Source: Sphingomonadaceae bacterium
GTDB taxonomy: Bacteria; Pseudomonadota; Alphaproteobacteria; Sphingomonadales; Sphingomonadaceae
Reading direction: 5' to 3'
DNA length: 64,000 nt
NCBI GenBank assembly: GCA_025359685.1
Contig: JANYEY010000096.1
Location: forward strand, 1 to 64,000
Below the pieces are notes generated by a model that saw only the letters and a program-made list of their open reading frames with translations, was not told the origin of the DNA and ran no database searches. The translations under genes were made by a program, and so were the position numbers. Below are positions 39,837 through 49,978 of the stretch, piece by piece (within the stretch, counting starts at the first letter, position 1; each line of letters begins with the position of its first letter).

Positions 39837-41429
39837 CTATTGCTCGGCAGTGGTGAAGCGCAATGTCACCTTGGCTCCAGCGGGGATCTTGAGAACGAAT
39901 AACGGCTGACCATCGCGCTTCTCGAACGGGTGGTCGGCACTGGAAAGCTTTTGGGCGCCTTGAAGCGGAACCTTGAGTTCAAGCAACAGATCGGATGATC
40001 CGGCGTTGCTGATCGTCGCCTCGGCGTCTTGTGATTTGGCATCGCGGCGCAGGGTGCGGCGCTTGATTGTGAGGTCGCTTGACGCGCCTAGCGGTAGCTC
40101 GATCTTCTCGTCCTCGGCAGTATCCATGAGCGAGGGTTCACCCACCACCATGGTTCGGCCGAACTGGTCCTGTTCGAACAACATCGCCCCGGCAGGAAGC
40201 GGCAGCCCAAGCTGATTTGCCTTGTCGTTGTGAGTGCGGATCATCCGCATTCCCTGGACCTGGTACTCGGGTCGCCAGTCCATTCCCTGCAATTCAGCCG
40301 CATAATAAAATTCGATCGGAACCGCGTGCTGGTCGATCAGGCGGGTGTGCTTCATCTGCATCGCGGCGACGGTGGTGCGCTGCGGGACAGTGTAAAGCTT
40401 GAGGTCGCCTAGTTGTTCCGGCGGTGGGGGCGGAGCGGGCATCACCGAAACCGGGGACGCGGCGTACATGACGTTTTCCTGCCGACGCTGCGCGGTCACC
40501 ACAATGCCGCTGGCCTTGTCCTCGTAAGATCCACCATATCCGAACATGTCCTGCGGCAAGTAGGGATTGGCCAGCGAATAAGGCCGGTCGGGCTTGAGCG
40601 GCACGTCACTGGTGCGCTGCATCGGCCAGCACCGGGCAATTACCTGCGGCTGATTGTTGACGAACTTCGCGACGTATTCCCGGTTGAGACCGCCCGCGAC
40701 AATCTGGGTGCGAGCGTTGCGCAGCGATACCGAATTGCCATTGGCCAGCGTGATCCAACCGCCGATATCTGCCGTCTTCCCGTCAGGATTGAGCGTTGCG
40801 GTATAGTTCGCGCTCCAGTCGAACCCTTCGGCGATGTAGGTCAGGGTGATCGTTGCAGTGAGCGGTTTCGCCGAGCGGGTCTGGACCGACAACGTCGGCT
40901 GGGCGACGAGTCCTTCGGCATCGAGACCGTAGCTGAACGTCTCGGGCGATCCCGAACAACGCAGCGCCTCGATCCCGCTTTCGGTGCGAACCATCACTCC
41001 GTCTTCGCTAGCCGAAACGATTTCCGCGGCAACCTGCTGCGTCTTGCCGGTCTCGCGGTTGGTTCGATTGAGCACGATTTTTTTGCCGCGAGCGGCGCGC
41101 ATCAGTGCGCTGGGTGAAAGCAGCGCCGCATCGCGGTTCTTTTCGATGATCCCGCTGGGCAGGCCGGTAACGATGGCGCTTTCGGGGATGATCCCGTCAA
41201 CCACTCCGACAAAGCGGATGCGGCTGCGGCCGGCGGGGATCACGATTGTGCGCGTTTCGGTCACCACCGCAAAGCCGCCGAGCGAGCCCAGCTCAAGGTT
41301 CCCGCCATTCCGTCCCGGATCGCGATAAATCGTCACCGAAATGTCGTTTGGCTCGCTCGCCGTCACATCACCGGCACAAGCCGGTAACGCGGGACCTAGA
41401 GCCAGCAACAGCAGAAAGAACCAGCGCAA
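39837..41429 (-). CDS. DUF4139 domain-containing protein (secreted)
   Basis: N-terminal signal peptide; paralogous to downstream locus (AEGFDWSANYTATLNPDGKTADIGGWITLANGNSVSLRNARTQIVAG). Confidence 0.8.
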   Translation of the reverse strand: MRWFFLLLLALGPALPACAGDVTASEPNDISVTIYRDPGRNGGNLELGSLGGFAVVTETRTIVIPAGRSRIRFVGVVDGIIPESAIVTGLPSGIIEKNRDAALLSPSALMRAARGKKIVLNRTNRETGKTQQVAAEIVSASEDGVMVRTESGIEALRCSGSPETFSYGLDAEGLVAQPTLSVQTRSAKPLTATITLTYIAEGFDWSANYTATLNPDGKTADIGGWITLANGNSVSLRNARTQIVAGGLNREYVAKFVNNQPQVIARCWPMQRTSDVPLKPDRPYSLANPYLPQDMFGYGGSYEDKASGIVVTAQRRQENVMYAASPVSVMPAPPPPPEQLGDLKLYTVPQRTTVAAMQMKHTRLIDQHAVPIEFYYAAELQGMDWRPEYQVQGMRMIRTHNDKANQLGLPLPAGAMLFEQDQFGRTMVVGEPSLMDTAEDEKIELPLGASSDLTIKRRTLRRDAKSQDAEATISNAGSSDLLLELKVPLQGAQKLSSADHPFEKRDGQPLFVLKIPAGAKVTLRFTTAEQ

Positions 41430-41440
41430 GGCCGTGCTCC

Positions 41441-42830
41441 TCAGTACTTCGAATCGAAGGTGGCAGTGACCACAGTCTTGCCGTTGGCCGGAACCGTGAC
41501 GTTCCAGGCGACGCTATCAGCATCGCGGCGTTCGCTCTTGATGCTTTCCTCGGCGACCTTGGTATCGCCCCACAGCCCGCCCTGGATGATCAGCACCGTC
41601 ACCGGCTTGGGCAGGGCGTTGGTCACCGTGTAGCTCATCCCAGTCTTCCAGCGCCGGTCATTGACCTTGGTCCGCGATTCCACAACCGGCTTGACCTTGA
41701 CGTCGAAGGCATCGCCGGTGCTGATCGCCAGCTTCGATCCCATCGGGGTGTGGCCGATTGCATGCTCGCCGATGAATTGCGCCTGCCCGCGTGCATCCTT
41801 GAGATAGAACCGCACCACGCCAGCGGGGAGCTGATCGCCCAGCCCTCCCTGCGCGGAGTTGCTGAAGCTGTACATCGTCGCCGCGCTGATCGGGGTTTCC
41901 GAAGTTTGCAGCCAGCCAAGCCGCAGCTGGTAGCCGTGCTGCGCCGGGGCGCCGTGCACGTCGAGGAAGCTGACCTGCTTGGTCTGGAGGTTGGCAATCG
42001 TCGTCCGGTCGCCGAGTGGATAGAGGTAATAATCGCCCAGCCGTTCGCGGGTGCCGCTCTCGGTCCCGGCTTCGACCATGGTGTCATCGCCGCCCTGATA
42101 GCCGCCGCGGTACCCGCCGCCATTGTTGTAGCCCTGGTTCAGCATGTGCGGGCTGCCAGCGACCAGAACTGTGCGGGCATTGTTGTAAGTCGTGCCCGAA
42201 TTGTTGGTCAGCGTGACCCAGCCCTGGACATCGATCGTGCCCTTGCCCTCATCGTACAGCGCCACATAGTCGGCGCGCCAGCCAAGCCCCGGGGTGAGAT
42301 AGCGCAATGCCGCCTCACGCGTTCCGGCCTTGGCCTGAACTGTGACCGAGAGCGTCGGATCGGCGCGCATGTTGGGCGGGATGTGATCAAAGATCACCCG
42401 GCACCGGCAGGCCGTCATCGCGCAGCACTTCGATGCGGTTGCCGATTTGGAGCACCACGCCGCCATTCGCCGCCAGCACGATTGCTTGCTCGCGTGTTTC
42501 GGCGCCGGTCGCGGGATTGGTGCGGACCAAGGTAATCGTCTGCCCGACCGCGTTCTCCATGATCTTGCTGGGAGAGAGCAGATCATAATCGAAGTTCTGT
42601 TCAATGATGCCCATGTCGGTCGCCACCAGGCTCGCTGTTTCGGGCCTGATTTGAGCTGAGACGTTCTTGAATTCGATGCGCTGCTTGTCGCCGGTGAAGG
42701 TAACGCTGCGCACGTCCTGCACCAGCGCCTGGTTATCGGCATAGATGGTGATAGCGACCCCGGTCTCGGCCGATGCGGCCGCTGACAGGGCGATCAACGA
42801 AGCGGCAAGCATCGTGGCATAACGCGGCAT
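41441..42830 (-). pseudogene. DUF4139 domain-containing protein, interrupted by a 1-nt frameshift near 42397-42399
   Basis: N-terminal half (MPRYATMLAASLIALSAAASAETG...RIEVLRDDGLPVPGDL) in ORF 42387-42830; C-terminal half (VIFDHIPPNMRADPTLSV...) in the +1 frame ending at 41441. Confidence 0.8.
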
Positions 42831-42939
42831 GGCAAAGTTCCCCTCTCAGCAAGTGTGATACACTGTAACCTCCGTATCTGTCGGCGCAATGAACAAGAAT
42901 CGGGCTAGCGAATTGCCGCTCCGACGCTAGGGTCAGGCG

Positions 42940-43245
42940 ATGATCATCATCACCGGCAGCGCCGAAATCCGCCCCGAACACTTCGATGCAGCGCTGCAGC
43001 TGGGAGTCGAACACTCCGCCCGATCACGCGCCGAACCGGGCTGCATCGCGCACAATTGCCACGTCGACGCGGAGAACCCGCAGAGGATCGTGTTTGTCGA
43101 GGAATGGGCTGACATGGCAGCGGTGAAGGCGCACTTTGCGGTACCGGCGTCGCGGACGTTCGTGGCGGCGATAGGGGCGAAGGCTTTGGCACCACCGGTG
43201 ATGCGGATTTTCAGGGCTGAAGAAATACCTTCACCGGAAAGTTAG
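42940..43245 (+). CDS. Antibiotic biosynthesis monooxygenase (ABM)-like / putative quinol monooxygenase
   Basis: EHSARSRAEPGCIAHNCHVDAENPQRIVFVEEWADMAAVKAHFAVPASRTFV. Confidence 0.9.
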   Translation: MIIITGSAEIRPEHFDAALQLGVEHSARSRAEPGCIAHNCHVDAENPQRIVFVEEWADMAAVKAHFAVPASRTFVAAIGAKALAPPVMRIFRAEEIPSPES

Positions 43246-43324
43246 ATACCGCCCCGAGGCATCAATCATCTCAGGGTCCATCTCACTCGCGTGGCTATAG
43301 ATGAGCACGGACCGCTAGGCCGAA

Positions 43325-44584
43325 TTACGGAGCGATATTGACCGTCAACATGATCGGCGCATCGCCTGAACCCGCCGGATCCCTAAAGATGTCTTCGATT
43401 ATTGAATAGCGGACTTTGGCAAGCACTGCCTTGCAAAGGTTCGCGTCCAGCACAGCACTGCCTGAAGCCCATGTTGTCACGCAGCTGTTGGGCTTGCCAT
43501 CTAAATCGACTGTCAACCTCATCTGCACCCGTCTGCTTTTGATTTCTGGCGCGACCACGCCGTTCATCACATCACCCGGCACGAATTGACCCAACACCTT
43601 CCTGCCTACGATGTGCGTTTTTGCGATTCGAGAGTCGGCGGGGTCCCGCTGCAGCAGCGGCGCGTCCCAACTAGACGCTTGCTGCGTATCGGGCAGGGGG
43701 ATTCGGATGTGGCTGCCCTTTTTCCGCTGCCAAACGAATTGGAGGGGCAGATAACGTGTATCACAGGGAAGGCAGAGTTTGGGATATCGCAAAGGCAAAC
43801 TTCGGCCAATTTCGCATGAGGCCTGATCGAGTGCTGCGTTTACAGAGCTAACCCCAATTCGGCACTCGACCGCACCCGTCCTGCCATCGACAACCAGCTC
43901 TAGCGACGTACGTCCTTCTGCCTTGCCTGCGGCTACCGGGAACAGCGATTGAAGATTCGGGAACCGATCTATGTAGAGCCCGCCTTCCCATTTCAGGCGC
44001 GGCCACGATGAATATTCGGGATACTCGTGAACTGGCTTTGGTGTTGCGACTGCAGGAAGGCGGCGCGCCAGCGCAGCTTCCCAGTCCGCCTTGGTCATGG
44101 TGTTCAGCCGCACACTGATGTTGACTTTCGAGGGCTCGCTAATCCCAGGCTTCGAATAGGGGGCATCAAACCGTGCATTGCGAAGCAAGCTTGCGCAGGC
44201 CAAGTCATTCAGACTCGCATCTTCAGAGGGAACCTGAACAGAGCAGGCTGTTGGCTTGCCTTGCGCATCGAGCGATAATGCCAGTTTGACTGTCATGTTT
44301 ACCGGCTTCGATTTCAGGTCGGCAGGAATTTGCTGAAGATCGATCCACGCACTCCATCCAGAGTAGCTCCAGCCGCCGTTGCCAAGCCGTGAGATGTCTT
44401 CGACGAACTCCCAGCTTGATCTCATAACAGCGACTTCACTGTGCCAAGCCTCTTCAAGCGAAGTCGGAGCAGGTGTGGTCTTGACGGCAATTGCCGGAGC
44501 GCTGGGTTTAGCTGCAGCGAACGCTGAAGGTGCTCCGCTCACAAGCCCGAACAGAGCAATTGCGACAAATAGCGGGTCACGCAT
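43325..44584 (-). CDS. Secreted protein with three TonB_C-like repeats
   Basis: Signal peptide plus repeats VKLALSLDAQGKPTACSV.., SLELVVDGRTGAVECRI.., QMRLTVDLDGKPNSCVT.. Confidence 0.7.
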   Translation of the reverse strand: MRDPLFVAIALFGLVSGAPSAFAAAKPSAPAIAVKTTPAPTSLEEAWHSEVAVMRSSWEFVEDISRLGNGGWSYSGWSAWIDLQQIPADLKSKPVNMTVKLALSLDAQGKPTACSVQVPSEDASLNDLACASLLRNARFDAPYSKPGISEPSKVNISVRLNTMTKADWEAALARRLPAVATPKPVHEYPEYSSWPRLKWEGGLYIDRFPNLQSLFPVAAGKAEGRTSLELVVDGRTGAVECRIGVSSVNAALDQASCEIGRSLPLRYPKLCLPCDTRYLPLQFVWQRKKGSHIRIPLPDTQQASSWDAPLLQRDPADSRIAKTHIVGRKVLGQFVPGDVMNGVVAPEIKSRRVQMRLTVDLDGKPNSCVTTWASGSAVLDANLCKAVLAKVRYSIIEDIFRDPAGSGDAPIMLTVNIAP

Positions 44585-46562
44585 CGATCAGCTCCGGATC
44601 GATTTCCCCGGCGCGGTTCTGGATGAACATGAAGCGCTGGGCGGGGTCGCGGCCCATCAGGCGGTCGACCAGGTCTTTGACCGCAGCGCGGCCTTCGTAT
44701 TCGGGGGGCAGGGTGATCCGCAGAAGGCTGCGCGTGGCGGGGGCCATGGTGGTTTCGCGCAATTGCTGCGGGTTCATTTCGCCGAGGCCCTTGAACCGGC
44801 CGACTTCGACCTTCTTGCCCTTGAACTGCCCAGCCTCCAGCTCGACGCGGTGGGCATCGTCGCGGGCGTAGGCGCTCTCTTTGCCGCTGGTCAGCCGGTA
44901 TAGCGGGGGCTGTGCCAGATACAGATGCCCGCGCCGCACCACTTCTGCCATTTCCTGGAAGAAGAAGGTCATCAACAGCGTGGCGATATGCGCGCCGTCG
45001 ACATCGGCGTCGGTCATGATGATGATCCGGTCGTAGCGCAGATTGTCCGGGTTGCAGTCTTTGCGAGTGCCGCAGCCGAGCGCGAGGCCGAGGTCGGCGA
45101 TTTCGCTGTTGGCGCGGATCTTGTCCATCGTGGCACTGGCAACGTTGAGGATCTTGCCCCGGATCGGCAGGATCGCCTGACTCTTGCGGTCGCGCGCCTG
45201 CTTGGCGCTGCCGCCGGCGCTGTCCCCTTCGACGATGAACAATTCGGTTTCGCGATTCCCTTCGCCCGAGCAATCGGTGAGCTTGCCGGGCAGGCGCAGT
45301 TTGCGCGCGTTGGTCGCGGTCTTGCGCTTGACCTCGCGCTCGGCCTTGCGCCGCAGCCGCTCGTCCATCCGTTCAAGCACTGCGCCCAAGAGCGCCTTGC
45401 CGCGCTCAAGGTTGTCCGAAAGGAAGTGGTCGAAGTGATCGCGCACCGCGTTCTCAACCATGCGCGCGGCTTCGGGGCTGGTCAGCCGGTCCTTGGTCTG
45501 GCTCTGAAACTGGGGTTCACGCACGAAAACCGAGAGCATCACCTCGCTGCCGGTGATCACATCTTCGGGCGCGATGTCCTTGGCCTTCTTTTGCCCGATC
45601 AGATCGGCGAAAGCGCGGATGCCTTTGGTCAGCGCGGCGCGCAGGCCTTGCTCGTGGGTGCCGCCATCGGGGGTGGGGATGGTGTTGCAATAGTAGGAGT
45701 ACGATCCGTCCGACCACAGCGGCCAGGCAATCGCCCATTCGACCCGGCCTTGTTCCTCGCCAGGAAAATCCTGCGACCCTGAAAAGAACTGCGTGGTGAC
45801 GCATTCGCGCGCACCGATCTGTTCGCGCAGGTGATCGGCAAGCCCGCCCGGGAACTGGAACGTTGCCTCGGCAGGAACATCTTCGCTGACGAGGCTCGAC
45901 GCGCATTTCCAGCGGATCTCGACTCCGGCGAACAAGTAGGCCTTGGAGCGAACGAGCCGGAACAGTCGCTGCGGCTTAAACTTCGCGTCCTCGCCGAAGA
46001 TTTCCGTGTCGGGTACAAAGGTCACGCTGGTCCCGCGCCGGTTGGGCGTACTGCCCAGATGCTGGAGCTGGCCCAAAGGAACACCGCGCGAGAATTCCTG
46101 CGCGTAAAGTTCCTTGGCTCGCGCGACTTCGATCCGGGTCAGGCTGGACAGCGCGTTGACCACCGAGACGCCGACCCCGTGCAGGCCGCCGCTGGTGGCA
46201 TAGGCCTTGCCCGAAAACTTGCCGCCCGAATGGAGCGTGGTCAGGATCACTTCGAGCGCGGACTTGCCCGGGTACTTGGGATGCTCATCCACCGGGATGC
46301 CGCGACCATTGTCGATGATCGTCAGCCGGTTGCCTTCCTCGAGAATGACCTCGATCCGGTTGGCATGGCCCGCGACGGCTTCGTCCATCGCGTTGTCGAG
46401 CACTTCGGCGGCAAGGTGGTGGAACGCGCGTTCATCGGTCCCGCCGATGTACATGCCCGGGCGCCGCCGCACCGGTTCCAGCCCTTCGAGCACTTCAATG
46501 GCGCTGCCGTCATAGGTTTCGCCGGTGTTGGTCGGCATCTTGTCAAACAGGTTTTCGGACAT
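44577..46562 (-). CDS. parE: DNA topoisomerase IV subunit B
   Basis: YDGSAIEVLEGLEPVRRRPGMYIGGTDERAFHHL; ELFIVEGDSAGGSAKQARDRKSQAILPIRGKILNV. Confidence 0.97.
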   Translation of the reverse strand: MSENLFDKMPTNTGETYDGSAIEVLEGLEPVRRRPGMYIGGTDERAFHHLAAEVLDNAMDEAVAGHANRIEVILEEGNRLTIIDNGRGIPVDEHPKYPGKSALEVILTTLHSGGKFSGKAYATSGGLHGVGVSVVNALSSLTRIEVARAKELYAQEFSRGVPLGQLQHLGSTPNRRGTSVTFVPDTEIFGEDAKFKPQRLFRLVRSKAYLFAGVEIRWKCASSLVSEDVPAEATFQFPGGLADHLREQIGARECVTTQFFSGSQDFPGEEQGRVEWAIAWPLWSDGSYSYYCNTIPTPDGGTHEQGLRAALTKGIRAFADLIGQKKAKDIAPEDVITGSEVMLSVFVREPQFQSQTKDRLTSPEAARMVENAVRDHFDHFLSDNLERGKALLGAVLERMDERLRRKAEREVKRKTATNARKLRLPGKLTDCSGEGNRETELFIVEGDSAGGSAKQARDRKSQAILPIRGKILNVASATMDKIRANSEIADLGLALGCGTRKDCNPDNLRYDRIIIMTDADVDGAHIATLLMTFFFQEMAEVVRRGHLYLAQPPLYRLTSGKESAYARDDAHRVELEAGQFKGKKVEVGRFKGLGEMNPQQLRETTMAPATRSLLRITLPPEYEGRAAVKDLVDRLMGRDPAQRFMFIQNRAGEIDPELIDA

Positions 46563-46636
46563 GGCCGTGGCTATAGGCGGAGCGGATTCGCGTAAGCAAG
46601 CGGGAGCTACAATTCCTCCCCCGTGCCGGGGAGGTA

Positions 46637-47785
46637 TCAGTCGACGAATTTCTCCGGGGCGGGGCTGACGATGGTGATCCCGCCGGCGCGGGCTTCACGG
46701 ACTTCGAGCGCGCGTTCGCCGATCCCGTTCGGGGCGAAACGGAACGGACCATCGAGCCCGAGGAAGCCATCGCGATCGGTCATCCGCGCGGTGGGGAAGG
46801 CAGCGCCAATCCGCCAGTCGCGCGCGATCCGCACTGCGAGCAGCACGCTGTCATAGCCAAAGGTGGCAAGGCGGTAGGGCGCCGCGCCGAAGCGCGATTT
46901 GTAGCTATCTGCAAACCGGTGGAAGCGCGTGTCGGAGATCGCCGCGAACCAGGCGCCGCGCAGCGCCGGGGTTTTGCTGAGCGCAAGCTCTCCACTCCAC
47001 AGCTCGGTGCCGAGGATGCGCGGGCCCGCCGCGCCTACCTTGAGTTGCGGCGCGGCCATCGCGGCATACTTGCCCGAATCTGCAATCAATACTGCGTCAT
47101 AGCCGCCGCGCGTGCGCAGGCGGGTGGCGGCGCTGATGACCGAACTGTTCGAGCGGTCATAAGTCTGCGTGCTGACTAGCGTACCCCCTGCCGCCTTGAC
47201 CGCCGCGGCATAGGCCGCGCTGGCGCGGCTGCCATAGCTGCCCTTGGGGGCGAGCAGGGCAAAGCGGTTGACCCCGCGTGAGTGGGCATAGTTGACCACC
47301 CGCTCGATCGCGCCGGAGCTGCTCGTGCCCATCATGAACACGTCGCGCGCCGCCATGTCGGCATCGCTCGAATAGGTGATCAGCGGCACGTGGGAGGCAC
47401 GGGCAATCGCCGCCACCGCCGGAATATCGTCACCGGAGAGCGGACCGAGGATCAGTTTGTTGCCATCGGCCATCGCCCGGGTTGCCGCCGCGGCCGGGCC
47501 TTCACCGGTATCGTAAGTGGTTATGCGGATGGTCTTGGCGTTGGTATCGAGCAGCGCCATTTGCGTGGCATTGGCGATCGACTGGCCCCAAGCAGCTTGC
47601 GGTCCGGTCAGCGGAACCAGCAGGGCGATGCGCTGACGCTTCTGGTCGCTCGGCAGGTTGTCTTCGGGGGTCGGCGCGGGCGGCGGGGTTGCGGCCGGGC
47701 CCTTGGGAATGACCTTGCACCCGGCCAGCGCGGTGACCGCAGCGAGCATCAGCAGCCGGCGGCGGCCCAGTTGCGTTTCGAACAT
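46637..47785 (-). CDS. Penicillin-binding protein activator (LpoA-like / Leu-Ile-Val-binding fold) lipoprotein
   Basis: LMLAAVTALAGCKV lipobox; RIALLVPLTGPQAAWGQSIANATQMALLD. Confidence 0.85.
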   Translation of the reverse strand: MFETQLGRRRLLMLAAVTALAGCKVIPKGPAATPPPAPTPEDNLPSDQKRQRIALLVPLTGPQAAWGQSIANATQMALLDTNAKTIRITTYDTGEGPAAAATRAMADGNKLILGPLSGDDIPAVAAIARASHVPLITYSSDADMAARDVFMMGTSSSGAIERVVNYAHSRGVNRFALLAPKGSYGSRASAAYAAAVKAAGGTLVSTQTYDRSNSSVISAATRLRTRGGYDAVLIADSGKYAAMAAPQLKVGAAGPRILGTELWSGELALSKTPALRGAWFAAISDTRFHRFADSYKSRFGAAPYRLATFGYDSVLLAVRIARDWRIGAAFPTARMTDRDGFLGLDGPFRFAPNGIGERALEVREARAGGITIVSPAPEKFVD

Positions 47786-47824
47786 GCCTTGTCGCTCCCC
47801 TCGGGTCGGTCCATGGTCAAGGCC

Positions 47825-48646
47825 ATGGCACTTGATCCGGGACTCTACATTGTTGCGACGCCGATTGGCAATCTGGGCGATGTATCGGCCCGCGCGGCGG
47901 CGGTACTCGGTGGCGTAGCTGCGGTGGCCTGTGAGGACACCCGGGTTACCGGCAAGCTGCTGCACCACCTGGGGATCAAGCAGAAGCTGATCCGCTATGA
48001 CGATCACGCGAGCGACGCGACCCGCGATCATATCCTTGGCCTGGCCGCGACCGCGCCGATTGCGCTGGTCAGCGATGCCGGCACGCCATTGATTTCGGAT
48101 CCGGGCTATCAACTGGTCTTAGCTGCGCGCGAATTGGGAATAGCGGTGACCAGCATCCCCGGGCCCAGCGCGGTCATCGTCGCGCTGACTCTGGCCGGTC
48201 TGCCCAGCGACAGGTTCCTGTTCGCAGGCTTCCTGCCGACCAAGGCCAAGGCCCGGCGCGAAGTGCTGAACGAGCTGGCGACCGTGCGGGCGACGCTGGT
48301 GTTTTACGAAACCGCGCCGAGGCTTGCGGTGTCGCTTGGCGCAATTGATGAAGTGCTTGCGGGCCGGCCGGTCTCAGTAGCTCGCGAGCTTACCAAAAAG
48401 TTCGAGGAATGCCGCACCGGAACTCCGGTCGAGTTGATCGCACATTACGCCGCGCATCCGCCCAAGGGCGAAATTGTGCTGGTGATCGGCCCGCCCGGCG
48501 CGGTGGAGACCAATCCCGCCGATGCCGAAGCACTGCTGGTCGCCGCGTTGCAAAACCTCAAGCCTTCGCAGGCCGCCGCCGAAGTTGCCCGCGCCACCGG
48601 ACTTGATCGCAAGGCGCTTTACGCGCGGGCGCTGGAACTCAAGTGA
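47825..48646 (+). CDS. rsmI: 16S rRNA (cytidine(1402)-2'-O)-methyltransferase
   Basis: GLYIVATPIGNLGDVSARAAAVLGGVAAVACEDTRVTGKLL; possible alternative start 47813. Confidence 0.95.
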   Translation: MALDPGLYIVATPIGNLGDVSARAAAVLGGVAAVACEDTRVTGKLLHHLGIKQKLIRYDDHASDATRDHILGLAATAPIALVSDAGTPLISDPGYQLVLAARELGIAVTSIPGPSAVIVALTLAGLPSDRFLFAGFLPTKAKARREVLNELATVRATLVFYETAPRLAVSLGAIDEVLAGRPVSVARELTKKFEECRTGTPVELIAHYAAHPPKGEIVLVIGPPGAVETNPADAEALLVAALQNLKPSQAAAEVARATGLDRKALYARALELK

Positions 48647-48996
48647 GCAGCTGGGCTGAGCGCGAGGCGCGCGGGCGCCGCGGTGAAGCGCTTGCCGCAT
48701 GGTACTTGCGGCTCAAGGGCTGGAGCATTGTAGCCCGGCGGGTGAAGACCCCGCGCGGGGAGATTGATCTCATCGCGCGGCGCGGCCGGGTGCTCGCCTT
48801 CGTCGAAGTGAAATGGCGGGCGAGTGCCGCCGAACTTGATTTAGCGATCGATGATTATCGCCTACGGCGGGTTCGTGCTGCTGCTGAGGCTGTCGGCCAT
48901 CGCTATGCAGGCGCGGGTGACGAGCAAAGGATCGATGTCATCCTCCTTGCGCCGGGGCGGTTCCCTCGCCACATGGCGAATACATTGATGCCCTGA
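48643..48996 (+). CDS. yraN: YraN family protein (UPF0102)
   Basis: GRRGEALAAWYLRLKGWSIVARRVKTPRGEIDLIARRGRVLAFVEVKWR. Confidence 0.94.
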   Translation: MSSWAEREARGRRGEALAAWYLRLKGWSIVARRVKTPRGEIDLIARRGRVLAFVEVKWRASAAELDLAIDDYRLRRVRAAAEAVGHRYAGAGDEQRIDVILLAPGRFPRHMANTLMP

Positions 48997-49014
48997 GCGG
49001 AGTTTACGATTGCC

Positions 49015-49971
49015 ATGAGCCTGCGCGTCGCCGTCCAGATGGACCCGCTTGAAACGATCAATATTGGCGGGGATTCAAGCTTCGCGCTGATGCTCGCGGC
49101 GCAGGCGCGGGGGCACAGCCTGTTCTACTACGATGTGAAGTCGCTGGCCTATGATAGCGGCAGGCTCACCGCTTGGGCCGCCCCGGTCACTGTCCAGCGT
49201 GAGGCGGGCAACCACTACGCCGCGGACGATCACCGCCAGATCGATTTGGTCAACGATGTCGACGTGGTGCTGATGCGGCAGGATCCGCCGTTCGATTTAA
49301 GCTATATCACCGCAACGCATTTGCTTGAGCGGCTCGAAGGCCAGACCCTGGTGGTCAACGATCCGGCCAGCGTCCGCAACGCGCCTGAGAAGGTCTTCGT
49401 GCTCGACTTTGCGCGGTACATGCCGCCGACCCTGATCGCGCGGCGGATCGAGGATGTCCGCGCGTTCCATGCCCGCTACCCCGGCGACCTCGTCATGAAG
49501 CCGCTCCATGGCAACGGCGGCAAGGCGGTGATCCGCATTCCGGCCGACGGCAGCAACCTGGGTGCGCTGATCGAACTGTTCGACAATGCCTGGGTTGAAC
49601 CGCACATGTTCCAGCCGTTCCTCGAGGAGATCAGCGAAGGCGACAAGCGCATCGTGCTGGTTGACGGCGAGATCGCCGGCGCGATCAACCGACGTCCCGG
49701 CGCGGGCGAATTCCGCTCGAACCTGGCGCAAGGCGGTTATGCCGAAGCGACCACATTGACCGCGCGCGAGGAAGATATCTGCGCCGCGATGGGGCCTGAA
49801 CTCAAGAAGCGCGGGTTGGTCTTCGTCGGCATCGACGTGATCGGCGGCAAGTGGCTGACCGAGATCAACGTCACCTCGCCCACCGGGATCGTGGCGATCG
49901 ACAAGTTCAACGGCACCGATACTCCGGGGCTGATCTGGGAGGCGATCGAGGGGCGCGTCGGCCGAGGTTGA
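49015..49971 (+). CDS. gshB: Glutathione synthetase
   Basis: VAVQMDPLETINIGGDSSFALMLAAQARGH...VMKPLHGNGGKAV...EINVTSPTG. Confidence 0.97.
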   Translation: MSLRVAVQMDPLETINIGGDSSFALMLAAQARGHSLFYYDVKSLAYDSGRLTAWAAPVTVQREAGNHYAADDHRQIDLVNDVDVVLMRQDPPFDLSYITATHLLERLEGQTLVVNDPASVRNAPEKVFVLDFARYMPPTLIARRIEDVRAFHARYPGDLVMKPLHGNGGKAVIRIPADGSNLGALIELFDNAWVEPHMFQPFLEEISEGDKRIVLVDGEIAGAINRRPGAGEFRSNLAQGGYAEATTLTAREEDICAAMGPELKKRGLVFVGIDVIGGKWLTEINVTSPTGIVAIDKFNGTDTPGLIWEAIEGRVGRG

Positions 49972-49978
49972 TCTTCTG

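Noticed and set aside
46616-46632. CCTCCCC-N-GGGGAGG hairpin between parE and the LpoA-like gene as a terminator
   Set aside because: No T-tract on either strand; reported only as a short inverted repeat
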